Source: Proales similis (Eukaryota; Rotifera; Eurotatoria; Ploima; Proalidae). Taken from it: a stretch of DNA of 64,000 nucleotides. This document shows, piece by piece, positions 1 through 10,575 of this stretch. The stretch's first letter is position 1; each line of letters opens with the position of its first letter. The DNA lies in assembly GCA_019059635.1 (NCBI GenBank), contig JAGVRJ010000011.1, forward strand, positions 682,001 through 746,000, read 5' to 3'. The position numbers and the translations under genes are program-made. The notes beneath the pieces were generated by a model, which was given only the letters and a program-made list of their open reading frames with translations, had not been told where the DNA came from and did not search any database.

Positions 1-2775
1 AGAAAGTTGAAGATAAATGCCAAAGAGACGATGCGAATAGCCGAGAAGCTTTACACTCAAGGTTGGTCTCGGCTAATAACACCCGCGACCAGAACATGCT
101 TTGATTGAACTTCCCAATCAAAGGATTCATTAGCTATCCCAGAACTGAGACAAACATGTTTCCAAAAGATTTCAATCTGGCCGGTCTGATTGAAGCCCAA
201 GTGAACGATTCAAACTGGGGAGGTAGCAGTTCTGAATAATCAAAATTGAAAGTTATTGGACTCTTCGCCTAATTTTACTCAAGATTTTGCGGCTGGTATT
301 CTCAGTTCACACGGACCGAATCCTCGTAACGGCACCAAAACGGATCAGGCTCACCCTCCCATACATCCCACCAAACACACTGATCGTCTTGAGGTAGTCA
401 ATCGAACAGAAACCGTCCATGCTCGAAAAATTGGCCTAATCGCAAAGCAAAGGGCAATGAGCGTCGAGTATACGAGTTTATCGTTCGTCACTTTCTTGCA
501 TGCTGCTCACAGGACGCTCGAGGTTTTGAGACATCGATTATGATCGATGTGAATAAGGAAAAGGTATTGGAGTCAGTCGGCGCTCGTTCAATCGTCTCAT
601 CTAACTGTCATGAGCAAGTTCTCGACAAGCGGTCTGATGATTACTGAGCGAAATTACCTTGAAGTTTATCCGTATGAAAAATGGAGTGATAAAGAAATTC
701 CGGTTTACAAGCAAGGCGAGGTGTTCAATCCGACCTCAATTCAGGTAGATTCGTTGCTTTTGTTTGCTCAAGCTTTTTTAATCTGAAGTTCAGTTGAAAG
801 AAAGCAAAACTGAGCCGCCCAAGCTATTAACTGAGGCAGACTTGATTGCTCTGATGGAGAAACACGGAATCGGTAAAAGATCTGAGCGCATTCGAAATTG
901 AGACTCGATTTGAAGGGATAACAAAAGGAACCGACGCGACACATGCTGAACATATCGAAACCATCAAAGATCGATTATATGTTGCTCTGAACGCTCAGAA
1001 CTATTTCCTTCCCGGCGAACTCGGTCTGGGCCTGGTCGAAGGCTATGAACTGATCGGCTATGGAATGACGAAGCCTCACTTGCGAGCCGCTTTGGAAGAC
1101 GATCTGAAAGCGTAAGAAGCGGTTTGTCTTTTCATCCTTTGGCTCGAATGTCTAACCTGATGGTTAAGGATAACTGAGGGCCGCAAAGAAAAACAAGGTA
1201 AGTTTCATCTCTCACAAACGAGTCTTGTGTTGCTTATCGAAGCACCGCCGTCAGATGTGCTCAAGGCTCAGCTTGAGGCCTACAAAAACGTGTTCCGAGA
1301 CGCGAGCCAAAATGTGCAAAAGTTGGAACATTCACTTTCAAAATACTTCGGTCGACCAAGCGAGATCGTCCAGGAAGAGAGTAAGCATTTTGCTTTGTGG
1401 CTGATCTCACATATCTTAGAACTAAATTGATTCAAACTTGATTCAATCAGCTCCGTTTAATGTTCCTGTGATGGAGTGTGAATGCAAAGCGCAGCTCGTG
1501 CTCAAATCCAAAAAGGACGGCAAGGGGTTGGCTCTTTATTCACTTGTGCATCATTTGGGTCATTTCGGATTTGAATCGGGGAAAAAGGTTCTATGTTAGC
1601 TGTCGATCGTATCCTCAATGCAACGCAGCAATTTGGTTTCCAAGCTCAGTGAAAAAAGCAGCAGTCACCAACGAAACGTGTTCTAACGTAACAGACTTTG
1701 CTCGTCCTCGTTCCGAACGACACAATCTAAGCTCCTCTGATTCGTTTTCAAGTGCTCGGCGAGAAAAGTGAAAAAAATTGCCTTCAGCCTGGAAAAGACT
1801 GCAATTAACTTTGACATTCCAAGCGAGTAAGCCAATACTGTCTGAGGGTCTCTTTAAGCGAACTATGCTTATCATCTTATTTGAGATATGTGACTTGTGT
1901 GATGTGTGATGCAGAGTTTAGAGAGAGAGTCGAAATAGACATTTCAAAGCTAAAAGCATGTCCTGGCCGCACTCAATCGAGAGTTAACAGCCGTTCACCG
2001 ATGAAGACCATCTCAGCCAATCGTTCTTATCACACGAACACCTCCAATCAATCGTCCTTGCCCTCTCGTGCTCCTTCGCAAAATAAGCCGATAGTCAACG
2101 TTACAAATAGAGCGCCACAGTCAGAGCAGCAAAACGATGAAAATCCGATAGTTTGCCATTGCGGTGTTCCGTCTCCAATGCTTGTCGTTAGAAAAGAGGG
2201 ACCGAATCAAGGCCGTCAATTCTACAGTTGCGGTAATAATCGTCAATGCGATTTTTTCTGCTGGGGCGATATGCCAACGACAGACACGGCAGCCTCATTT
2301 GGGTCATCGAACGCGGCCTATTCTCCTGGAACGAGGAAAACGACCAACGCTCGGCCAAACTCGTCTGCGCCAGAAGTGAAATGCGATTGTGGGATGGAGG
2401 TTTTGACGTAAGAGCTTGGACTAACTTGCCTAACGAATAATATTATGTTTAAATTCGAATTAAAAAAATAGTCTCACAACACAAAAAGCAGGACCGAATC
2501 AAGGTCGCCGATTTCACAAGTGCGCCCAAAACACGTGCCGCTTCTTCGCATGGGAAGACGGCAACGATTCGCGGGTCGATAGCAGCTCAAAAGAAAACGC
2601 TAGAAAAGGAGGATCTGGTTCGGCGCCTGTACAAAGAAAAAGGAAATGCGGCGCGTGCGGAGAAGAAGGTGAGCGTTTTGAGAAACAGCATTACTTGGTG
2701 CATGTTAGAAAAAAAGTTTAAATTCACCAAGGTCACAATCGTAAAAATTGCCCTAGTCTGCATGACGATTTCTGA
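1..2775 (+). CDS. TOP3A: DNA topoisomerase 3-alpha, C-terminal part (5' end outside window)
   Basis: Type IA topoisomerase that works with BLM/RMI to dissolve recombination intermediates. The window enters just before the active site: the first exon ends in KLYTQG, a 62-nt intron (62-123) follows, and the next exon reads FISYPRTETN, whose Tyr (135-137) is the catalytic tyrosine. Later exons carry GPNPRNGTKTDQAHPPIHPT, the LLTEADLIALMEKHGIG..DATHAEHI block and GLGLVEGYELIGYG, all typical of animal TOP3A. The C-terminus has a topoisomerase Cys zinc finger (about 1470-1960), two GRF zinc fingers (CHCG...GPNQGRQFYSC near 2155-2270; CDCG... joined to GPNQGRRFHKC near 2380-2550) and a final CCHC knuckle (CGACGEEGHNRKNC) split by an intron. 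Stop at 2773-2775. Many short introns; I did not fix every boundary. Identity is secure from motif order and residue matches. Confidence 0.95.
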
Positions 2776-2846
2776 GCGGCGAGATTTCCACTTGAGCTCA
2801 ATAATGAACAGTGACTACGAACCGTAGTGGGGCTTGTGTTTATATG

Positions 2847-2852
2847 TTTATT
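2847..2852 (-). terminator. poly(A) signal of shugoshin
   Basis: TTTATT on the plus strand (AATAAA on minus), about 125 nt beyond the shugoshin stop. It lies inside the 3' UTR of the convergent TOP3A gene. Confidence 0.5.
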
Positions 2853-2947
2853 TATGAAAAGGAAATTTCAAGACATTCTAAGAGATCGACTGAATAAGGA
2901 AGCAAGAATAAGAGATTAGAGTTAGAAAGAGCTGATTGAAGCAGATG

Positions 2948-2953
2948 AATAAA
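2948..2953 (+). terminator. poly(A) signal of TOP3A
   Basis: AATAAA about 170 nt after the TOP3A stop and only about 20 nt from the shugoshin stop codon on the opposite strand. Confidence 0.5.
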
Positions 2954-2975
2954 AAAGAACTCGAAATAATGACTT

Positions 2976-4598
2976 TTAAGCTTGAGGGGTAAAATTAACA
3001 GTGGGCGTGTTTTCTTTTCCGGTCTTGCTCGCGACCACAACGTTATTCTGTTTGTCGCGTCTCATTTTTGTGTTGAGCGGTATTTCCCTGTAGCTGATGC
3101 ACTTTTTGGTTCGCCGCCCAGATGCGCTATCACTGCAAGGAATTTTTTATTTTTAAAAGGCAATCGGCTGGATTAAGACCCGCACTTACCCAAAGTTTAC
3201 CATCGGAGTGGTAGTCAAAGGCCGCTTTTGATCTCTTGACGGAGAGCTGTAATCATGCATGCTCGCGCCCGAGCCGCTTTTGTCTTGCCGACTTTCGTTT
3301 ACACTTGAATCACTTGATTTGCTTAAATTTCCCTCGTCGCTGACACTCTCGGGGCCTGTAGCCTCAGAATGTTTACAAGGCGAAAGCTTGCGCTTGGAAT
3401 TGGCACGGTTCGCTTTTTTGGGTTCTGCGCGCTTGTTGGTCTTGGTGTCAAATTCACCAGTTTGAGCCTCTTCACTTAATGAGGCTGTCTCTTCGCTTGT
3501 TACAATGACGGGCTCAATTTTTATCTGATTTTCAATTTCTTCCAGGTTCTCACAGCTGAAAACTTTGCTTCTTCGTCTATCGCGACTACTAGACCCAACT
3601 GAGCAACGGCTAGATTGCTTGACATTTAACTCGCTCTGTAGCGGGTCACACGCCTGAAAGTGAACTTGCCGCACAATAGACAGCCTTTCTTCACTCTCCG
3701 CTTCTTCGCTTATGGCCTCAAGGCCAATAGGCTGCGATATCTGCTGCTCTGCGTTCTCTTCAGTGTTAGGTGCGGTCTCTCCGGTCGACATTTCTTCTCT
3801 TGACTTGATCATTTGCTGCATTTCATGCGTGAACTGTTGCACGGCGCCAGGCGACAAAACGGTCGGCGTAATGCTTGTCTCAAGACTTCCGGATGTGCGG
3901 ATGGCCTGAGCCAAAGAAGAGCGACTGAACGACGAGGGCCTTGATGATCGCCTGGTTGAAATGTTGTTTTGTGTTTCGGTTCGACTTTGCTTTAAGAGCA
4001 TCCAAACGATGCCTTCCATCTGCGACATGCGCCGTCCGAATTCATTTTGCATTCGCTCTTGAACTAGCTGGAACTTGTTAACCAATTGCGGTGTTTGATC
4101 GCCTTCTTCGATGTTAATCTCGTCCATCATGGATGCATGTTCGACTTGAGTTTGAAACTGAATCGCTCTTTCTCTCATTTCATCGTATGCCTCGCGTAGA
4201 CGCAGCATTTCTTGTTCAAGCTCACACGTGTAGTTCTTTAGATTGAAATTTTCCTCGTCCAGTTCCACAATCCGGTCTTCTCGATACTTGGCCAGCTGCT
4301 TTGCTTTCTCCAATTCAACTGCCAACACTTGATTCTTCTCTTCCAACGCCTGCACGTGATGTTGCTGATTGCTATTGCCTACGGAACTAGCATCATCTTT
4401 GCGCATTTGTCGTTTGCTCTCGTTCTCCTGACGCAATTGGAGAAGCGATTGCTTCTTGGCAGCTGAAAGATGCTTGCTCTTGCTGCTGGCCACTTTGACC
4501 TCGACAGTCTGCTCCATTTCGGTGTCGGAATCGTCGCTTAAGCTGTCGTTTATCAACTGGATCTTTTTACTTTTGGTACCTTTTGCTTGGTTTGCCAT
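2976..4598 (-). CDS. SGO1: Shugoshin-like centromere cohesion protector
   Basis: Shugoshin recruits PP2A to centromeres and protects cohesin. Exon 1 (4598-3190) encodes a long N-terminal coiled coil (about residues 75-160, repeated Leu/Glu heptads such as EENFNLKNYTCELEQEMLRL) as in the PP2A-binding helix of shugoshins. A low-complexity Ser/Glu-rich middle follows. A 57-nt intron (3189-3133) joins exon 2 (3132-2976), which gives GRRTKKCISYREIPLNTKMRR, the diagnostic shugoshin C-terminal basic motif (consensus ...VSYKEPSLNxKMRR). The last residues contain a KEN box (GKENTP), the APC/C degradation signal known for vertebrate Sgo1. Total about 521 aa. The middle is not conserved enough to say Sgo1 or Sgo2, so the symbol stands for the family. 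Convergent with TOP3A, with overlapping 3' ends. Confidence 0.85.
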
Positions 4599-6272
4599 TT
4601 TTTTCTCATTTACGACGGCATTCGCTTTTATTCAGAATATCATCCCGATCTACACACGCTTGCCCTCGTCAATCTTATGACACTGAGCGCCGGCCAAATT
4701 CAAAATATGAACCGATTGGCGGTTAATTTCAAACTCAGCATACGCTTATGCGAGCAGTGGTGACCAGAAGTGTGTCCGATTCTCTATTCTCAGTCTACCT
4801 GAGCGGAAAAGTTTTTCGAGAAATTTCGCCACAGATCTATTCTTTTGTCTCAATTTGCGAAATCATTTCACCTGCGCATGAAATCAGCAACAGCAGGTAT
4901 AAAACACCTTTTCATCCAATTTCGCCCTCAGAATGATCATTTAGTGATCAGGAATTATTTCAATGCGCAATATGCATTACCGCGTCCCCAATTACTGAAC
5001 CTCACAAACACACATGTGAAGAGAATGTCCTCAAACGGTTTCACGCCAAGCGTATCAGTCTATTTTATTAGGATGCCGCATTTTCCGCTTCTCGCTTCAT
5101 TTAACTCATTGTTCATCTGACTCATGCCGAACGTGTGTTCCCTTCGAACTGACAAACTTTCATCTCATTGATTCCATTTGCACTAGGAATGGAAAAGAGC
5201 CGAGAATCGCAAATTAATTCTTTGCTTTTCGCGCCAAAGTGCTTTTACTCATAAAATATCAGCTATACAAATTGATGTGTCGATTTTGCTTGTATTGCGC
5301 CATTGCACAGAGCATTTTCGAGTTTGACAGGCTCGTCGGACTAGCTGATTAATGCACGATGATCAAGATGATAATAATAATTATAATTATTATTTATATT
5401 ATGATGAGACAAAACTTTTTTTTTTATTTCAACACAGAACATAGTGGGAGTAAGGCGAGTTCCAGACGGGCGCAAACATTATTATAATGATTTGCAATTT
5501 GTTTATTATCAGATGAAAGGCAGAGAAGTGCGACGAGTAGGACGTGGTGTGCACTGTGATGATTGTGGCGCGAATAAGCAACAAGAAGTTTGCTCGCTAA
5601 AGAAAATTATGAATTCAGGTTAGCTAAAAAAGCAAAGTGGAAAATATGTGTATTACGAGAATAAGTATCACAACAAGCTCGGTGATCACGGCCGAGTAGA
5701 TGATAGAGCTAGCGAATTATAAACGTAGAACTATGAATGGTGCCCGAAGAATAGGTATAGGAAGAGAAGGGTTTAAGCCGCCGTCGGCGACGCCACTGAG
5801 ATTGTCAAAGCGCGCAATTGCACAATGTCGAATCGTGTGCTCGCTTTCTCTTTCTTTCGGCTCCTCCTTTCCCTGCCCCCCGCTTCTTCTCATTCACGTC
5901 TCTCATTTAGTCTCCTCGATGCACACCGCTCGCTTTCAAGCTCATTTCGATAATTTATTCCTATTTGCGCTCGATTTCAAGTGTCAAACCATAGTACTTA
6001 CGCCGCAAGCTTCATCCGAGCGACCATTTTTGACATAGAAGAATATTCATGTCCGAACATATTTGACTCGACCAAACTCGATTTGAATGAGACAAAATGA
6101 ATGAAGCATAATCTTCTGCTTCTATTTCTTTCTCAGCCGCTTTCTTCAACTCTTTTTCAAATGCTTTCGTCCGCCGCCTATTTAGAAAGCGAAGAAGTTC
6201 GAAAAGAGCGACCGTGCGCTCTCTAACTCTAGAGTCAGCCCAAGCGCATAGTCTTCAAACGCGCTCAAAGTC
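4599..6272. other. Intergenic, divergent promoter region
   Basis: Lies between the divergent shugoshin gene and the orphan gene at 6273. It contains a short AT-rich simple repeat near 5368-5403 (ATAATAATAATTATAATTATTATT) and a small open frame at 5513-5623 (separate entry). 5840-6200 is pyrimidine-rich with no convincing coding signal. Confidence 0.6.
5513..5623 (+). other. Small ORF (36 aa) or isolated exon with a CxxC
   Basis: An ATG immediately follows an acceptor-like TTTATTATCAG and opens 36 codons rich in Arg, with HCDDCG and a later Cys, ending at TAG 5621-5623. A possible donor GGTTAG precedes the stop. No homologue recognised. It may be a chance ORF or one exon of an unresolved transcript. 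Confidence 0.15.
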
Positions 6273-6737
6273 ATGAACTCCATCCAGTACACTCACGACA
6301 TGCGCGCCCTTAACGAGTTTAATCTGGGCCCGAGCTCGGTAAAACGAGCCGATCTAAACTACCATGGTGTTCCAAGCCAGAACTGGCACACGGAATCCGA
6401 ACATCCTTATAGAGCCTACATGCGCTCATCCGACACAAACTCGCCTCATTTTCGAACAGCACAAACAAACGCTGCAGAGGAGACAGTGGTGCTTCCTATT
6501 TGCACAAGTCTAGTTGAAGTTTTCCAATGGATCGACTGGTGGTACACAACCGAGCTCAAGCAAGCGGCTCAGTCAAATCAGCATGGCTGGCCTCATTCCT
6601 CACATGGGCGTGATGAGCATCGTCGATCGCTAAACTTAATCAAAACTTTAGTGCAAGACTCGAGCGAACAGTACGAGAACGGCGAGTGGTACAACTGGCG
6701 CGACAGTCCTACTCCGTTCAGGTATCAGGGACAGTAG
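6273..6737 (+). CDS. Orphan protein, 154 aa
   Basis: Single-exon frame starting ATG AAC TCC and ending TAG, followed by an AATAAA at 6999-7004. The protein is hydrophilic, has no signal peptide or membrane segment, and has a Trp/Tyr-rich second half (VFQWIDWWYTTEL near residues 83-95; EWYNWRD near 137-143). I do not recognise a family. Support is codon-like composition, a length well above background in this region, and a downstream poly(A) signal. A missing upstream exon cannot be excluded. Confidence 0.55.
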   Translation: MNSIQYTHDMRALNEFNLGPSSVKRADLNYHGVPSQNWHTESEHPYRAYMRSSDTNSPHFRTAQTNAAEETVVLPICTSLVEVFQWIDWWYTTELKQAAQSNQHGWPHSSHGRDEHRRSLNLIKTLVQDSSEQYENGEWYNWRDSPTPFRYQGQ

Positions 6738-6998
6738 CTGTGTCCTTTCATTCTCATATGCAACGTCGAATACACGGCTAGACAAACAATGAGAATCGAC
6801 TGAGTATTGGACGACCTCTTTTGCCTTCCCATGCCCATGTTCGGTCCGAAGTGAGAATAATACCCAACAGAATCTATTTTTTTAAAAACTCCGCCGCTTT
6901 ATTTATATTTTTATTTATGCGCGCAAGTCGCTTCCACACTTGCATTGCGATTCGCTTGTAATCCATATTTTTCAAGACTCTTTTGTTTTCATGTGAAT

Positions 6999-7004
6999 AA
7001 TAAA
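6999..7004 (+). terminator. poly(A) signal
   Basis: AATAAA 262 nt after the stop of the 6273-6737 gene. Confidence 0.5.
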
Positions 7005-7328
7005 CGCCTCTACTTTTAGTTTTACTTTTCATTTTTATTCACTTTGACCGTCGAGTTAAATGCTTTGGCCGTCAACGACCTTGATCCCGCTATTCGAGCG
7101 CTCTTGGTTTCGAAATTTGAATTCTTTTGTTTTTTTTCGGTCGCCAATTATATCAAACAACTCGCTGGATGTCATAAACCTTACATTCTGTCTAATTTTC
7201 AGTTGCCCTGTGGAAAACAAAACTAAAAACGCACAGTGACAGTAAAAGAAATGCATGAGAAGAGGAGATAGGACAAGTCTGTGGCCATGCCCAGGCCCGG
7301 TGCCTAATTTAGCATCGATGGCGTCTCA

Positions 7329-7336
7329 TATAAAAG
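7329..7336 (+). promoter_or_regulatory. TATA box of the BEN-domain gene
   Basis: TATAAAAG about 220 nt upstream of the ATG at 7555. A pyrimidine/CA context near 7375 (GTTCAGACG) could be the initiator. Confidence 0.45.
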
Positions 7337-7554
7337 CTTAACTTTGTTTAGGTACGAGGCCAGCCGAGTACTCGTTCAGACGAAGACTCGACTCGGTCGC
7401 ACGCATGAGTCTCGGCGCGCACAGCCATATTAGCTTTCCAATCTGCGCATCATCATCAACATAGAATCGGCCAAAGTTAAATTAAATTCCGATTAGTATT
7501 CGTTCGTGCTGGGTTCAATTCAAACCAAACCTTTAGACGGCTCGAGCGCATTAG

Positions 7555-8940
7555 ATGGTCAGCATGAGTCCAGTGACGAAAACTGGCGCCGATAGCGCTA
7601 AAAAGCGTAAAGCGGCCGAGGATGCAGCCCTGGAGGGCACAACCGGGGTTTTGAACGGTGCCGAGGAGCCCAAACCCACTGATGCTGATGATGGGCGAGG
7701 GCGCAAGTCTCTCAGGCTGTGCCGCATCAAGCAACAACAGCAGCCAGCTCATAAGCCAGGGGCAGACGAATCAACTCGACCGAGGCGAACGTCCGGCCGA
7801 ACCAACGGACCAGCGATTCGCTCGGAAATCAGCGAAAAGGAGCCAGATGTGAGCAAACTGAGCAGCGACTTGAACGCGCTAAACAAGACGGTGCAGATGC
7901 ATTCGGAAATGTTTACAAAATTGAACAACTCAATTCAACGTTTATCTAAAAAGTTGGACCAATCAATTGAACCATTGCCGCCCAAGGGCGAAGTGGAAGT
8001 GACCAAGCAGGAAAAGACGGAGAATAACTCGCCAGAAGTGCCTTCTTCGCTGCCAACACCGCCGCCAAAAGTTCAATCCGCAAATTTATTGCCGCCAAGC
8101 AGCACCATATCCACAACAACTCAGTGCATAATAAAACTTGACAACCTGAACGATCTAGACGCGATCAAAATGGACGATGACGCTGATCTAGTTGAACAGC
8201 CGACTAAACAGACCGAACAGTTTGTCACGAGTACGTCGGCGGCGGTCGCGGCTGCAGCAGCAGCGATGGCAGAGGCAAGCTCCAGTACACAGGCGAACGG
8301 TAAACTCTGTCGAAATGAATTCAAAATGAGTTCTTAATTTAACCTGCCTCAAGAAGATGTGAGAAAAAACGAGCCAAAAGCAGAGGAAGAAGACGATTCC
8401 GACGATGATGAGGACGAAGGCGTCATTCGAAGACGATCGGGCTCTGGTCATCGAGGTTCTGGTAAGCTGCGCTCCTCTGAACCGCACTCTTTCGTCGGTT
8501 ATTTTTCATCTCTTCTAGGCACTTACAAGGCGATTTTAAACAAAACAAAAATAGACACCGATTTCATAGCCGATCTAATACCTGCCGAAAAGTATGCAAA
8601 TGACAAACGTTACGATCCGAACGAAATCAACAAGCTTCGTCTGTTGTCGCATTCTTATCAAAACTTTGCAGTCAAGCTGCTCACTCGACTTTTCGACGAG
8701 GAGGAGATAATCGGCCGCAATGTGTACGGACGCAACTACAGCGGCGACAAGACGGTCGTCAAACAGCCGCTAGACCCAGAACGAATCAATTTTATCAAAG
8801 AGACTGTGCTCCGACTCACCAAGACGAACAATCCGGAACAAGCTTGGGCTTCTTGTGTCATAGCCATGAACCGTAAAATGGTTGACATAAACAACAAATA
8901 CCTTAAGAACAAGAGCAAGGAGCAGCAGTCTGCTCAGTAG
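7555..8940 (+). CDS. BEN-domain protein (probable DNA-binding or chromatin factor)
   Basis: Three exons with introns 8300-8353 (54 nt) and 8462-8518 (57 nt) give about 424 aa. The N-terminal half is disordered: basic KKRK near residue 16, a coiled-coil-like stretch (about 100-140, SDLNALNKTVQMHSEMFTKL), Pro-rich and poly-Ala segments, then an acidic patch EEEDDSDDDEDE. The C-terminal about 130 residues match a BEN domain: FAVKLLTRLFDEEEIIGRNV, a basic loop, LDPERINFIKETVLRL, then AWASCVIAMNRKMVDINNKY. BEN domains bind DNA and recruit repressors; this role is inferred from the family. Start chosen at MVSMSP because it follows the TATA box and stop codons lie upstream. The closest BEND/Insensitive member cannot be named by eye. 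AATAAA at 9237. Confidence 0.8.
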
Positions 8941-9679
8941 TAATCGCGTTGGCTGCAATATGTCCTTACCACCCGAATTATTGGCCTGGAACGAGTTGCC
9001 GTCCTATCGGTCGGTGAACTGCTGAGCTCTTTCCGTTTGCACTCTACTCCTTTTTTAGCAAAGCATTATTCTCGTTTTCGATACCTTGTTACGTTCGCAT
9101 CTTGTATAAACAAAACCTGACATTGCAAGAGTTGAAGGCAACACCAAGGCTTTAGGGCCGCTCCGATTCGCCTACTCCACTCGATTCAAATGAATTTGGC
9201 GCACTTGCATGAAGCTTACTGCTCGTTAAATTTTGAAATAAATGTAAAATGTGCTTGAACAATCGAATCTCTTGCTTTACAAACTTGCCTATTGCATTTG
9301 CGGCACCTGTTTGGCTTCAACTTAAATTACGCCAGTCCAAATTAAGCCAACTTCGAAGCCGATTACTTTGGCCATGGTCGTCTGAAAGGTTCATAAGCGC
9401 GTCTTTCAATTATGGCTTGGTAGGCAGGTGAAATTAGCGAATTGATTAGGCGCTATTTCTTATCTATATAACGATTTGAGATCCGTTTAAACCGTTCTGA
9501 GCCCATAGCCAATCATAGTCCAGGTTAACTTCAATTATACTTTATTTGAACCGGATCAGTTATTTAAACTGAAAACTAAATTAATTTAGATTTGAGAAAA
9601 AAAAAACAGAGAACAATTAAAGTGGTCAAGAGTAGCGGCCAAAATTAAACAAATAAAAATTCACACAAAACGATTGAAA
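8941..9679. other. Intergenic between convergent genes
   Basis: Contains the poly(A) signal of the BEN gene at 9237-9242. The remainder is AT-rich. A short open frame 9249-9431 has no recognisable product. Confidence 0.55.
9237..9242 (+). terminator. poly(A) signal of the BEN gene
   Basis: AATAAA about 300 nt after the stop at 8940. Confidence 0.45.
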
Positions 9680-10575
9680 TCATTCGCGAAGATGACATTC
9701 AAATGACGCAATGGCCGACATGCCGGATGGACACGTCGAGTAGCTCGAGTAGTCCGAATGAGCAGCGTACGAAGATTTAGCTGGCTTAGAATTAACGGTC
9801 TGGATTGATGAGATGTCAACTGCTTCGGTCGACAAGAATGCTTTCGAATGATCAGCGAACGTGGAAGAACAAATGAAAGTTTTTTGCTGCCAGACATTGC
9901 ACCAACACAAACTGCAGCCTTCTGAGTGTTCGCTGTTGTGCTCGGACACAAGACTCTTTCTCGAAGATGTAGTGGAAGGATCAAAGCGAAGCGAAGAGAA
10001 AGACTCAGGCGGCACAAGTTGAGACCGACTACTGCTTATTAGGGGATCGAATCGGTATCGCTTGTTTTCGCTGCTTTCCTGGCTAGTTTCGAATCTGTCA
10101 TATTCTGCCGAGCTCACACTAGAGAGACTGGAGTCGAGTTCGCTCATGCGAAAACTGATCATCGAGTCAAAGTGCGAGGAAGTATCCGTAGAAAGGTCTG
10201 AATCGTCCAGGGAGTTGATGCTGATTGGCTGTGTATAACAGTCAGCTTGAAGATAATCCGCCTCGGAGCTGGTCAATGCACGCTGGCGAAATATTGACCG
10301 CTTGGTTCTCGTTCGACAGTTGGACTTTCTTTTCTTTTCCACTCTCGAGAGCAAATGAAACGGCGTTTTCCATTTGCTTGCAATGCGAAGTTGCGGAAGG
10401 ACTTTGACCATGCTCTAGAAAGCCATTCAGTGATCACGTGAGAGTGGAGAAGATGAAAACGCTCGCTTACCTTGGCACATGAATTGACAACCGCATCGGT
10501 GGTAGGCAGAGATTTGTGCTCCGTAGCAGTACGCTCGCCAATGCGAATGCACTTAAATAGACTTTTGTGGATCAT
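9680..10575 (-). CDS. Orphan Ser-rich protein, 279 aa
   Basis: Two exons, 10575-10471 (35 codons, phase 0) and 10414-9680, separated by a 56-nt GT-AG intron, give 279 aa. The first about 90 residues are basic and include LLSRVEKKRKSNCRTRTKRS, a likely nuclear localisation or basic binding patch. The rest is Ser/Thr-rich and acidic with many SS and SxxS clusters, so probably disordered and phosphorylated. No signal peptide or membrane segment. No family recognised. The intron length matches the rest of the window, which supports a real gene. Confidence 0.55.

Larger units (their letters stand above)
6738..7554. other. Intergenic: 3' UTR of the orphan gene and promoter of the BEN gene
   Basis: Contains the AATAAA at 6999-7004 and a TATA box at 7329-7336. 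Open frames at 7044-7256 on both strands look like chance. Confidence 0.6.

Noticed and set aside
5700-6038. 112-codon plus-strand frame
   Set aside because: Lies in pyrimidine-rich DNA, translates to low-complexity Ser/Leu/Phe, and has no homologue or splice context.
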